The notes beneath the pieces are model-generated. The model saw only the letters and a list, made by a program, of their open reading frames with translations. It was not told the DNA's origin and ran no database searches. Positions 1-7,800 of a stretch of DNA of 14,436 bases are shown here, piece after piece. Every line of letters starts with the position of its first letter. Within the stretch, counting starts at the first letter, position 1. A program made the translations under genes and the position numbers. Source of the DNA: an uncultured Clostridia bacterium (GTDB lineage: Bacteria > Bacillota > Clostridia > Christensenellales > CAG-917); contig CANREO010000016.1 of assembly GCA_947629635.1 (NCBI GenBank), forward strand, positions 1-14,436, in the 5' to 3' direction.

Positions 1-110
1 CACATTTTCATAAACTTTTAGACGATAAAGACTCTTTTATTTATGTATACGAAGATCAAAATAATATAAAAGGTCTGCCTTTATTCGCAAACCTGTTTAT
101 ACAATGTTGA
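1..110 (+). CDS. 3' end of an unidentified convergent gene (partial)
   Basis: The third plus-strand frame is open from the window edge and closes with TGA at 108-110, giving about 35 residues that end in LPLFANLFIQC. The composition (charged DDKD and YEDQNN stretches, then a hydrophobic end) looks protein-like, and this is the only part of the window not covered by a minus-strand gene apart from the 8383-8591 spacer. It would converge on the FNT-family gene, with 76 bases between the two stop codons. The product cannot be recognised from so short a tail. The open frame could be chance in AT-rich DNA, so confidence is modest. Confidence 0.4.
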   Translation, partial: HFHKLLDDKDSFIYVYEDQNNIKGLPLFANLFIQC

Positions 111-186
111 CATAAATTTCTATCGATAAGGGTTTTGCCGCGTCGCGCTTCTTCCGTGAGACTACAAATTACCTCATGACTGTTTT

Positions 187-846
187 TTAAGCGTTTTCAT
201 CTGACATCAAGGTTTTCTTTTGCCGTCCACCTATCTTTTCAAGCAACTTGAGCGTGGGGATCAGCAGACCTCCTATCGAGTTGCCTATAAGCACTAAGCA
301 AATGATGCCGAACGACTCCGCGGTGGCGATGCCGTAAACCGCGAAATAAAACATATCCGCTATGGAGTGCTCGTATCCGCTCAAGATGAAAGCGGGTATA
401 CAAAACAGTATGCCGAGCACTGTTTTATTGTTGCGATAGATGTCAACCGCAAGATAGATGAGTATGCCGCACAATACCGCTCTAAGCAATATACGCGCGT
501 AGGATGTGGCAAGTTTTGCCGTGCACACTATGGTTGCGACAGTCTTCAAATCGGGAAATGTGTAAGCAATCATAAATCCGAAAACCACGGTCGCCAGAAA
601 ATTGCCCAAAAGCCCGAGCAACAATACGGATATATCCTCTTTGGTGTGCGCCTCATACAGCAATCCGATTTTGCCTGTATACAGCGAATAACCTTTCCAG
701 CATATCACAAGCAAGCCCATCGAAAACAGCAACGCCCCGATAAAGACATTTTTTTGATAACAAGCCAGATAAACGGTTCCACCAAGCGAAATCATCATGC
801 CGGCCAAAAAGCCGTTTACTATTTGTCCCGGATATGTATCTTTCAT
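187..846 (-). CDS. Formate/nitrite transporter (FNT) family channel, short form
   Basis: This 219-residue integral membrane protein has six hydrophobic segments, as in the FocA/NirC pentameric channels that pass formate, nitrite, hydrosulfide or other small anions. Family landmarks are NGFLAGMMISLGG in the first helix, a LYTGK element near 55-59 (usually TGN), the signature GYEHSIADM at 157-165 with the pore histidine at 160 (usually GFEHSxANM), and GNSIGG at 188-193 in the last helix. It is shorter than typical members (about 250-280 residues), mainly at the ends. The ATG lies two bases after the stop of the membrane-protein gene and has no good ribosome site, so translation is probably coupled. 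Substrate cannot be inferred from sequence. It is the last gene of the unit, and whether it belongs functionally to the upstream system is unknown. Confidence 0.82.
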   Translation of the reverse strand: MKDTYPGQIVNGFLAGMMISLGGTVYLACYQKNVFIGALLFSMGLLVICWKGYSLYTGKIGLLYEAHTKEDISVLLLGLLGNFLATVVFGFMIAYTFPDLKTVATIVCTAKLATSYARILLRAVLCGILIYLAVDIYRNNKTVLGILFCIPAFILSGYEHSIADMFYFAVYGIATAESFGIICLVLIGNSIGGLLIPTLKLLEKIGGRQKKTLMSDENA

Positions 847-848
847 AT

Positions 849-2168
849 TTAGCTACATGAAAACTCAAAGCGCGTGCATTTATCGATGGTAAACTTATAA
901 GTATACATGCCGCCGCTATCTTGAGTGGTAAACTCCTTATCTTCGGGAGTTTGTGTACTGTCGTTATAAACAGCAACTTCTACTTGGCTATTTCTATAAA
1001 AACCTTTCTGAATGCGTATCTCTATCTTAGTACCCTCTTCTAGATACGTAGTCAATTGCGCGACTCTGCTTTCAGGCCAGACTAATGGCTGAAGCTCATT
1101 GTCAATGTAGACAGCCATATAATTTACTATTTCAACATAGTTACGGCCTGTAAATTCCACATCCAAAGTGAACTTATAAAGTTTGGTTTCATCATACTCG
1201 GCGGTGGCTATAACTGATTTTTTGAAATCGAATTTGTCATTCAATCCGTAAGAATCTTCGCCTATACGCCAACCTTTTAGGGTGTAACGCGTAGCAATTC
1301 CGTAATATACGTCATTGTTGTCCGCATAGACATAACTAGCCTGGCTATCATAAGTATCTTCTTTTCTGAAAGAAGGAAAACTCCAGTGTGTGCTGTATCC
1401 GATATAACGCTCCGATAAACTCTCTATATCAAGATCATATTGTTCCCCCGGGGTCATACCTATATATGCGCTATCGCTGCCGTTTGTAAATTTTATACCA
1501 TAAGTGCCGTAACCAAACAAAATCAGCACGATATTTGTCGCCGCCAAACCGGCCGATATGAAGATCACAAATACCGATTTAACGATGTCGCCTATGTTCT
1601 TGCTTTTCATACGGCTTCTCGCCGACTTCGTTTTGAAATCATTTACTGTGTAGCCGAACTCATCTTTGCGATCTATACTGACGAATTCTTCATTGGAGAA
1701 CATATAAATGATGCAACCGAGCGAAAAGCCCAAGCATATCGCGCAGAATACCGCATAAACAAAATACACCGACCACTCGGGCATGATGTTCATTTCGATA
1801 ATGTGGTCCATTCTTAAATGCGCCGGATAAAACACATCAAATCCAATGAGCGCAGCTACGATAAGAGGCAGTAAAAATATAAAGAATTTGCAAATCTGCG
1901 CAATGTGAAATCTGCCTCTAGCCGCGCCGTTTGCGATGGCATATTCCCTATCCTTCCTGCGTTTGTAATTTGCCTTCACCCGTTCAAGCGCTTCGTTGTA
2001 TTCGTCCTTCTCCCTTTCAAGTCTCTCATAATATTTTTGGCGCTTGTTTTCGTATTCCTTATATGTGTCTATGGCGACGCTCTTCTCAAAGAGATTTGGA
2101 GAAGTGCCGCTCAACATATCGAGATACTTTTTTTCCATCTCTTTTTTTACGGTTGCATCAAAATTCAT
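849..2168 (-). CDS. Three-TM membrane protein with large extracytoplasmic domain (candidate secretion-apparatus component)
   Basis: I do not recognise a named family. From the chosen ATG the protein has 439 residues. Residues 1-90 are a charged, coiled-coil-prone cytoplasmic region rich in E, K, R and Y. Hydrophobic helices lie at about 93-112, 132-157 and 196-219. A basic loop (about 158-195) between TM2 and TM3 predicts N-in, C-out topology by the positive-inside rule. Residues 220-439 form a beta-strand-like, aromatic-rich external domain with cysteines close to the C-terminus. The frame also runs up to a TTG at 2199-2201, but ATG 2166-2168 is preferred because AAGGAG lies 7 bases before it. 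With this start the gene begins 25 bases after the previous stop. Its place in an FtsK/WXG100-like cluster suggests a membrane partner of the soluble motor; an immunity or anchor protein for the 396-residue protein is an alternative. Confidence 0.75.
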   Translation of the reverse strand: MNFDATVKKEMEKKYLDMLSGTSPNLFEKSVAIDTYKEYENKRQKYYERLEREKDEYNEALERVKANYKRRKDREYAIANGAARGRFHIAQICKFFIFLLPLIVAALIGFDVFYPAHLRMDHIIEMNIMPEWSVYFVYAVFCAICLGFSLGCIIYMFSNEEFVSIDRKDEFGYTVNDFKTKSARSRMKSKNIGDIVKSVFVIFISAGLAATNIVLILFGYGTYGIKFTNGSDSAYIGMTPGEQYDLDIESLSERYIGYSTHWSFPSFRKEDTYDSQASYVYADNNDVYYGIATRYTLKGWRIGEDSYGLNDKFDFKKSVIATAEYDETKLYKFTLDVEFTGRNYVEIVNYMAVYIDNELQPLVWPESRVAQLTTYLEEGTKIEIRIQKGFYRNSQVEVAVYNDSTQTPEDKEFTTQDSGGMYTYKFTIDKCTRFEFSCS

Positions 2169-2175
2169 AGCTATA

Positions 2176-2181
2176 CTCCTT
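2176..2181 (-). promoter_or_regulatory. Ribosome binding site deciding the start of the 439-residue membrane protein
   Basis: AAGGAG on the minus strand, 7 bases upstream of ATG 2166-2168. It favours this ATG over the in-frame TTG at 2199-2201, which would overlap the preceding gene and add 11 residues. Confidence 0.8.
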
Positions 2182-2193
2182 GATGTGTATTGC

Positions 2194-2493
2194 TCAGCCA
2201 AAGTTTCTTTTTATGTAGCCTTTGGCGGTGTATTCGTTCATTTTTTTATATCTCTCGACAATTGCTTCGTTGTTCGCGGCGACAAACTCGGCAAGTTTGA
2301 GCCCCAGCGTGTTCAACGCGGCGATATAGTTTTTTATGTCGGAAATAAACCTATCGTCGCTTGAAAATCCTTCGGCAAGCCTTTTCAAGCTGTCTTGACA
2401 CTGCGTCAGCGTAGCGTTCAAATCATTCTGCATATTCTCCAGCGTACGCGCGGCGCTTATAAGCGCGGCGTCCGTAACGTTTATTGCGTCCAT
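2194..2493 (-). CDS. Small helical protein, WXG100-sized (Esx-like)
   Basis: This 99-residue protein is predicted as two long amphipathic helices separated by a turn around GFSSDDRF (42-49). Phe43 sits where WXG100 proteins carry the tryptophan of the W-x-G turn, and the turn resembles GWSDEDF in the first small protein of the cluster. There is no signal peptide and no membrane segment. A GTG at 2494-2496 directly precedes ATG 2491-2493. The AGGTGA ribosome site at 2497-2502 is spaced better for the ATG, so that start is used. The site overlaps the stop of the 396-residue gene, indicating tight coupling. It is probably a secreted or partner-binding hairpin protein, by size and context; the assignment is inference because the W and G are not conserved. 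Confidence 0.72.
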   Translation of the reverse strand: MDAINVTDAALISAARTLENMQNDLNATLTQCQDSLKRLAEGFSSDDRFISDIKNYIAALNTLGLKLAEFVAANNEAIVERYKKMNEYTAKGYIKRNFG

Positions 2494-2496
2494 CAC

Positions 2497-3687
2497 TCAC
2501 CTGCCTGCAAGCAACTTGCGGAGTTTGGTCTCCGTCAGCTTGATTTTTGTCCTCTCGACGATAATTTGCATGAGATACACTCTTATTGCGCACATCATGC
2601 GCTTATTCAGCCTTTCTTTCACGGCGAACAAATTGTCGCATATGCCTGCCAAATCGCCGTACACTCTGTCCAGCATCTTTTCGTCTTGCGAATTTTCTGC
2701 GAAAAATCTGTCAAAGATCGTTTCGGCGTACTTTTCCGCCACGTCCCTATCCTGTTGAGTGCATTCCACACAGATTTGCTCGCGACAAAATTTATATGGA
2801 TATTTTTTGGCGGCTTTTTCGCTTTTGTCGTCGGCTTTGTCTTTTTCGACGCTCGCGCCGACTACCGAAACCGTTTTCGGAGTTTTCACATGTATATCGG
2901 ACTTAAACTCTCCGTCTTGTGTATCAGCCTTGCTTTGCTCCGCTTTGAGCGTCGGGACATTGATATCGATCCGGGATGTCGACCCTCCGCCGCTTGGAAC
3001 GAATGAGCTCTTATGCGCCTCTGTGGGAGTCAAACTGAACCCCGTCGTCAACTTGAAGTCTTTACTGGCAAGATACGAGCCGATGACGTCCATCACTCCG
3101 ATAAGACTGCCTATGTTGTAGTTCGCCTCATCCGCAAACGAACTTTGATATTTTTTCAACTCGAACACATTGTTGCGTATGAGTTGATCCACCATGGAAA
3201 TTGCCCTATGCAACGTCTCAAGGTCGGATTGCAACGCATTTGCCTCTTTATACACCTCGTTTGCGGCGTCATAAAGATCTTTATAATGCTGATATTCTAT
3301 TTGCGCTCTGCTAAGATTGCTTTGCGCGGCTGACAGTGCTGCTTGGTCTATTTCCGTTGTCTGATACGTATTGCCTTCGCTGTCTGTATATGTGACGGTC
3401 CTCGGATGCGAGTAGATATATTCTATCTCGGCTTCGTACTTTTCGACTTTTTCGTACGCGGCTTCCATAAGTTGCTCGTAATAATCCGCTTTATCTTTCG
3501 CTTGCGCGGCGATACTTCTTGCTCTGCTTTGTTGACCGGATACCCTGCTCTCGGCAGAACTCGCTTCGGATCCCATGCGCTCGCAAGCGTCGAGCAATGC
3601 GCCTGATTTTTCCAAAATGTTTTTGTATTCGTCTCTTATGCCGCACGCAAAATTGTTCACGGCAGCGTACGAAGTCTTCATCTCCAT
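2497..3687 (-). CDS. Coiled-coil protein with disordered linker and C-terminal helical domain (LXG-like candidate cargo)
   Basis: The product of 396 residues is not recognised at family level. Residues 1-215 are mostly long alpha-helix rich in A, E, Q, K and Y, interrupted near 95-113 by a short beta-like PRTVTYTDSEGNTYQT element, as in LXG or ESX substrate N-terminal domains. Residues 217-295 form a low-complexity linker rich in S, T, G, K, D and P (for example PSGGGSTSR). Residues 296-396 form a compact helical domain with CREQICVEC at 301-309 and further cysteines at 350 and 366. There is no signal peptide or membrane helix. It follows four small helical proteins and has a fifth after it, the arrangement seen where small chaperone-like partners accompany an LXG toxin. 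ATG 3685-3687 starts one base after the previous stop. No toxin catalytic motif is evident, so it could equally be a structural component. Confidence 0.8.
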   Translation of the reverse strand: MEMKTSYAAVNNFACGIRDEYKNILEKSGALLDACERMGSEASSAESRVSGQQSRARSIAAQAKDKADYYEQLMEAAYEKVEKYEAEIEYIYSHPRTVTYTDSEGNTYQTTEIDQAALSAAQSNLSRAQIEYQHYKDLYDAANEVYKEANALQSDLETLHRAISMVDQLIRNNVFELKKYQSSFADEANYNIGSLIGVMDVIGSYLASKDFKLTTGFSLTPTEAHKSSFVPSGGGSTSRIDINVPTLKAEQSKADTQDGEFKSDIHVKTPKTVSVVGASVEKDKADDKSEKAAKKYPYKFCREQICVECTQQDRDVAEKYAETIFDRFFAENSQDEKMLDRVYGDLAGICDNLFAVKERLNKRMMCAIRVYLMQIIVERTKIKLTETKLRKLLAGR

Positions 3688-3688
3688 A

Positions 3689-3946
3689 TCACACCAATGC
3701 CGCCAATTTTGAGTTTAGGTTGCCCAGACGGGATTCGATATCTTCAGGTCTGTAATTCTGTTGCATTGCTTCATATCCCTGCTTGCTTTGATCAAAGAGA
3801 CCCCACATTGCCTTTGCGAAACTCGCCGGATTATCGTTTATGCTTTGATATGTAAAACCCGTCTCGTCCACCCAGACGCCGAGAGCGATCTCCAATTCCT
3901 GATTGAGTCGCACTATATTGACTGTAAACTCGCCATAATTGTCCAT
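3689..3946 (-). CDS. Small conserved-looking helical protein, no WXG motif
   Basis: This 85-residue protein is not recognised. It begins MDNYGEFTVN, has a middle WVDETGFTYQSIN section (25-37) that is more strand/loop-like than helical, then helices at about 41-64 (containing MWGLFD) and 66-83. The shape therefore differs from the plain hairpins encoded on either side, although size and position are the same. It is probably cytosolic, or exported without a signal peptide. GAGGA lies about 7 bases before the ATG and overlaps the end of the upstream gene, whose stop is 9 bases away. A role as a chaperone or adaptor for the following 396-residue protein is a context guess. Confidence 0.68.
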   Translation of the reverse strand: MDNYGEFTVNIVRLNQELEIALGVWVDETGFTYQSINDNPASFAKAMWGLFDQSKQGYEAMQQNYRPEDIESRLGNLNSKLAALV

Positions 3947-3955
3947 ATTCTATCC

Positions 3956-4234
3956 TCAGCGCAATGTCGGCCTTGATCTTATAAGTTCGGCCTTACGTCT
4001 GAAATAAGCCGGATATTCGCCCAAAATTTGCTCCATGATCACCTGCACGTTTTTTCGCAACGACATGATTTCCTCCATAAGCATGCCTATAGTTCTATCG
4101 TCGTCCCACTCGGAGTGCAAAGAGTTGACGTTGGTCAAATAGCCGTCCATTATATCCATCTGCTGCGCGCAGTAGCCTTCTATAATCTTTGCCGTAGCGT
4201 CCAACGCTTCGGGATTGAGGTCAAGCTTTTCCAT
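3956..4234 (-). CDS. WXG100-like small helical hairpin protein
   Basis: A 92-residue protein predicted as helix-turn-helix, with the turn at SEWDDDRT (41-48). Trp43 is at the same position as the tryptophan of the W-x-G turn in ESAT-6-type proteins, but the glycine is replaced by Asp, as happens in divergent members. The C-terminal tail ends KAELIRSRPTLR and carries no Y-x-x-x-D/E export signal. AAGGAG lies 5 bases before the ATG, and the previous stop is 9 bases upstream. WXG100 proteins act as secreted dimers or as partners of larger type VII substrates; that role here is inferred from length, Trp position and cluster. Confidence 0.75.
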   Translation of the reverse strand: MEKLDLNPEALDATAKIIEGYCAQQMDIMDGYLTNVNSLHSEWDDDRTIGMLMEEIMSLRKNVQVIMEQILGEYPAYFRRKAELIRSRPTLR

Positions 4235-4243
4235 ATGCGCTCC

Positions 4244-4513
4244 TTAGATCTCGTTGTAGGCGTCGATCCACTTGATGACCTGTCTGCAATAAGTTGCGAC
4301 GGCATCCATCCTGTCGCCTATCTGTTTCAACATGGTCTGCATAGATTCCGAAAGTTCCAAATACCTGTTGTACGACGGATCCTTGAGCCCTATAAATTGA
4401 TAGTTTACGTTGTTGTTCATCACATTTATATTTGACATCAAGCGATCGCGCGCCTCTTCCGAATACAGTATGGCTCTGTTTGCCGCCGCTTTGGATAGCT
4501 TTGTTTTAGACAT
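4244..4513 (-). CDS. WXG100-like small helical protein (F-x-G variant)
   Basis: An 89-residue protein with an N-terminal helix (about 8-37), a turn with FIG at 40-42 and LKDPSYNRY after it, and a second helix (about 50-87). The F-x-G falls at the place and spacing of the canonical W-x-G motif. There is no signal peptide or TM segment. An AGGTG ribosome site lies a few bases before the ATG; the stop of the preceding gene is 7 bases upstream. The C-terminus KWIDAYNEI is aromatic and acidic but does not match the Y-x-x-x-D/E signal. Likely an Esx-type partner; moderate certainty. Confidence 0.72.
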   Translation of the reverse strand: MSKTKLSKAAANRAILYSEEARDRLMSNINVMNNNVNYQFIGLKDPSYNRYLELSESMQTMLKQIGDRMDAVATYCRQVIKWIDAYNEI

Positions 4514-4520
4514 ATGACAC

Positions 4521-4802
4521 CTATATCTTCATGCTGTAAAGCTCTTTTATCAGCTCCAGCTTTTCTTTTGCTCTGGTCTTCAACGGCAACGACGCATGCT
4601 TCAAATTGGCCACATCGTGCGTAAGAGCAGTCATAGCAAGCGAAAGTCTTTCGAAATCCTCGTCACTCCACCCGGCGCCGCATTGTTCAACTTGTTTTAT
4701 GGCGGATCTGACGCCCTCGTCAAAGTTGGTTTCCAACTTGTCTATGGCCTTCACTAACCCTTCAAGCGCCTCGATATCGATTACAGCTTCGTTGCCGCTC
4801 AT
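4521..4802 (-). CDS. WXG100-like small helical hairpin protein, first of the array
   Basis: A 93-residue protein with helices at about 8-40 and 49-90 around the turn GAGWSDEDF (42-50). Trp45 is at the WXG turn position, and W-S-D replaces W-x-G, as in some Bacillota WXG100-superfamily proteins. It follows the FtsK-like ATPase with the junction TGA-T-ATG, and GAGGG upstream of the stop serves as ribosome site. Being the gene next to the motor, it is the best candidate for the system's main EsxA-like protein. No export tail motif is seen. Confidence 0.76.
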   Translation of the reverse strand: MSGNEAVIDIEALEGLVKAIDKLETNFDEGVRSAIKQVEQCGAGWSDEDFERLSLAMTALTHDVANLKHASLPLKTRAKEKLELIKELYSMKI

Positions 4803-4803
4803 A

Positions 4804-7800
4804 TCAGCCCTCTATCAACGCCTTATAGTTTTTGCACAGCGTCGAGTACCAGTTTTTGTCATTTTCATCTTCATATCTGTACACTCTTATCTTCGTATGC
4901 TCGTCCTGCATAGCGACAAGCGCAACTTTGGGATTTGTGAGGCTGTTTGACACCTTATAATCGCCGAGCACTTGAGACATGATGTTGGCGTTGATGCCCT
5001 TGACAAACACTTTGTACTTCATCTCCTGTATATTTTTGCTCAACTGCTGTATGCCGAGAGGATTGTCTATCGAGATGATGAAATGCACGCCGAATTTGCC
5101 GCCTCTGTCAAGCAACTCCTTGAACGCGTCCGCAAAGTGTACGGAATCGGGTACTCCGTTTGACAAATTGTCGGCCGCTGCTTTGGGTGCGTTTGCGGAT
5201 GCAAAAAGGCTTAATGCCGCATCCAGTCCGCCGCTTGACGGCATAAACGAAGGCGCCGGCTTTTCCTCTTCCTTATCGCTCAAGCGCAATATCGGATTTT
5301 CATTGAACAGATCCGTATATCTCTGCAAAGAATGAATTATTACGAAGTACGGCGTATAATTTTTGGCGTACTCCGAATTGTCCGATTCCGCGCTCCTGAG
5401 CTTGTAGTTTTTGTAAATCTCCTTAATGCAATCTTTGATTTGCGCCGGGGATGATACATTTTCTATCACATTGCCGCCGTTGGCATAGTAGAGCTTGACG
5501 TCCTTATTCAAACAATCGGCGTTGGTGATATGATTCATCAAAACAGACAGCAATGAATAGCCCATCATATCCCTGATAATTTCGATATCGTAACCGGCAA
5601 GCAATATGTTTTCCTTGCTCTCTCTGAGCGCAATATCCATAGCATAGGGCTGACCGGTGACATAATCCTGTCCCAATTGCAAACTGTATTTGTCAAATGA
5701 CTTGGATACGATGTCTTTCTTCGTGGGCTTATAGTTGTAGATCGTGTTGCCCATGATTGGGGACGGCTCGTCATCGTCGCCGACAATATACAGAGGCTCT
5801 TTGGAAAATTCCCCTTTGACGGACTTCCACTTATCTATGATCAATTGCGAATACTTTTGCCTGTTCTCACTGTTTTCGGCATATGCCACGCGGAACTCGA
5901 CGCTCTCGTTGCCATATCTTATATCGTTGATGACGCCGAGACCCTTTTCGGGACGATTGAGGTTTCTGACCACTTTCGGGTCGATCTTGATGTCTATAGC
6001 GTCGTCAGGCTCGTTCAGACGCAGACTTATCCTATTGCCGATTTGGCTGAGTACCTTATCCTTGAGACCGGGCGTCTTGGGTATGTTTTGCGAAGCCCAG
6101 AGAATGTTGATTCCGAAAGCTCTTCCCTTCTTAAACAACTCGCGCAATATATCGATCGCCTTCTGTCCCAGCCTGTCGTCTTGCTCAAACAATTCCTGTA
6201 TCTCGTCTATGATGACAAACAGCCTGGGCATGGACTTGCCTATGCTCTTATATTGCACGATATCCTCTACTCTGCACTTTCTGAACTCGTCCTCCCTGCG
6301 CCTGAGCTCCTTATGAAGGTTGTTCAAAATAGCCACGCCGTCCTCGAGGTCGCTTGTGAGGCCTGTGAGTTTAATGTGAGGTATTTGCTTTTCGCGCACC
6401 TTATTCGCCTCGTAATATTTGAACTCAACGCCGCCTTTGAAGTCCACAAGATATAGATTGAGTTCTTCGGGGCTGTACTTGTAACATGCGCTCATGATGA
6501 TTGTGTGCAACAAGTTGGATTTACCGGAACCCGTACCGCCTATGAGCACCGCGTGCGCCGAGCCGTCGCCGGTTGTCTTAAGCAACAAATTTTGTATCTC
6601 TCCGCCCCTCGCGCCGATCGGGATGTCCAACACTTCCTCCGAGCGAGCGATGCCTTTCTGCTTCTTTGCAAGCGCATCCGTATCCGCAAACATTTGACTG
6701 AGAGGCACGACCTTTTGCTTGTTGCTCTCCGCCATATCCTTCAACATATCTATGATCGAATTGAGCGACACGGCGTTCAATTCTCTCTTGGGGATGACCT
6801 CGTTGGGCGCGCTGATCTCAAGCGTAAATTTACTGCCGCTGTTATTTATGACAAGCGCGTTTGCCGACGCTTCCGACAAGAACTGATCGCTGTCGCTTTC
6901 CTTGAATCCCGGCGACAATTGGGCCTCATCATTGTTTATGATGATTGTAAAGATACCCGTTTTATTGCCGTTTTGCATAATTTTAAGGATGCGCTTTGCC
7001 GTGTCGTCCCTTATGCCGGACGGATAGTTGACAAGCACAAACAAGTGTACGTTTTGAGGATTCGCCTCGAATTTTTTGTTGTATTCGTAAATATCCTTGA
7101 CGTTGTTATAGCTCAAATTGTCGTCTTCGATCTTATACATTATCTGTTCAAGATCCTTTATGGTGTTTTCAAGCTGTCTATCGTCGCGGATGATGCCGTC
7201 GAAGAGGATGTTGTTGTTTATTTTCGTCAAGCTCTTATATTGAGAAAAATTCATTCTGTTCTCTACATCCACCAAACAGAAATTGATCCTGTTGGCAGGG
7301 AAAGAAAGCAAAAATTGCAAAATGAGTTGATTGACAAAATCCACTGTGTTTTTGTTGTAGTCGTTGTTGGATATATTAAGCAAAATATTTCCGCATTTTT
7401 TAAGTTCGAGGATCAGAGGACATTTTATATATCCGTCGCCCATGTATTTGCTGAGCGTAGGGCTTTGCGCGATATAGTCCAAATGACGACGATCCTTTTC
7501 GACGGACAATTTAAGATCGCCTATATTTATATTTTCGTTGTATGTTGCGGAGCCGACCTTGGGATCCACGTCCGATTCCTGCCCACACTTTTCAAGTTCG
7601 CTGAAAAAGCTTCTCTTTATGGCGCCGGCTTCCTCGTTTCTGAAAAAGTCGTCAAATTTTTTGTCGTACTCGCTGTTCATCCTTGCCTTGGTCTCGGACA
7701 GCCAGGCATTTTTTTGACTTGTGATATATTTGTCGAAATCGGAAAAATCAAAATATGATTCGTGACTCTTTTCCAACGCGGCAAGGCACTCCAACGCTTC

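Noticed and set aside
2169..2201. Upstream TTG start for the three-TM membrane protein
   Set aside because: It would overlap the preceding gene and has no ribosome site, while an AAGGAG is ideally placed for the downstream ATG.
6505..7758. Long plus-strand open frame of about 417 codons
   Set aside because: It lies wholly antisense to the FtsK-like ATPase, whose motifs span the same DNA. The translation has no recognisable domain and there is no ribosome site.
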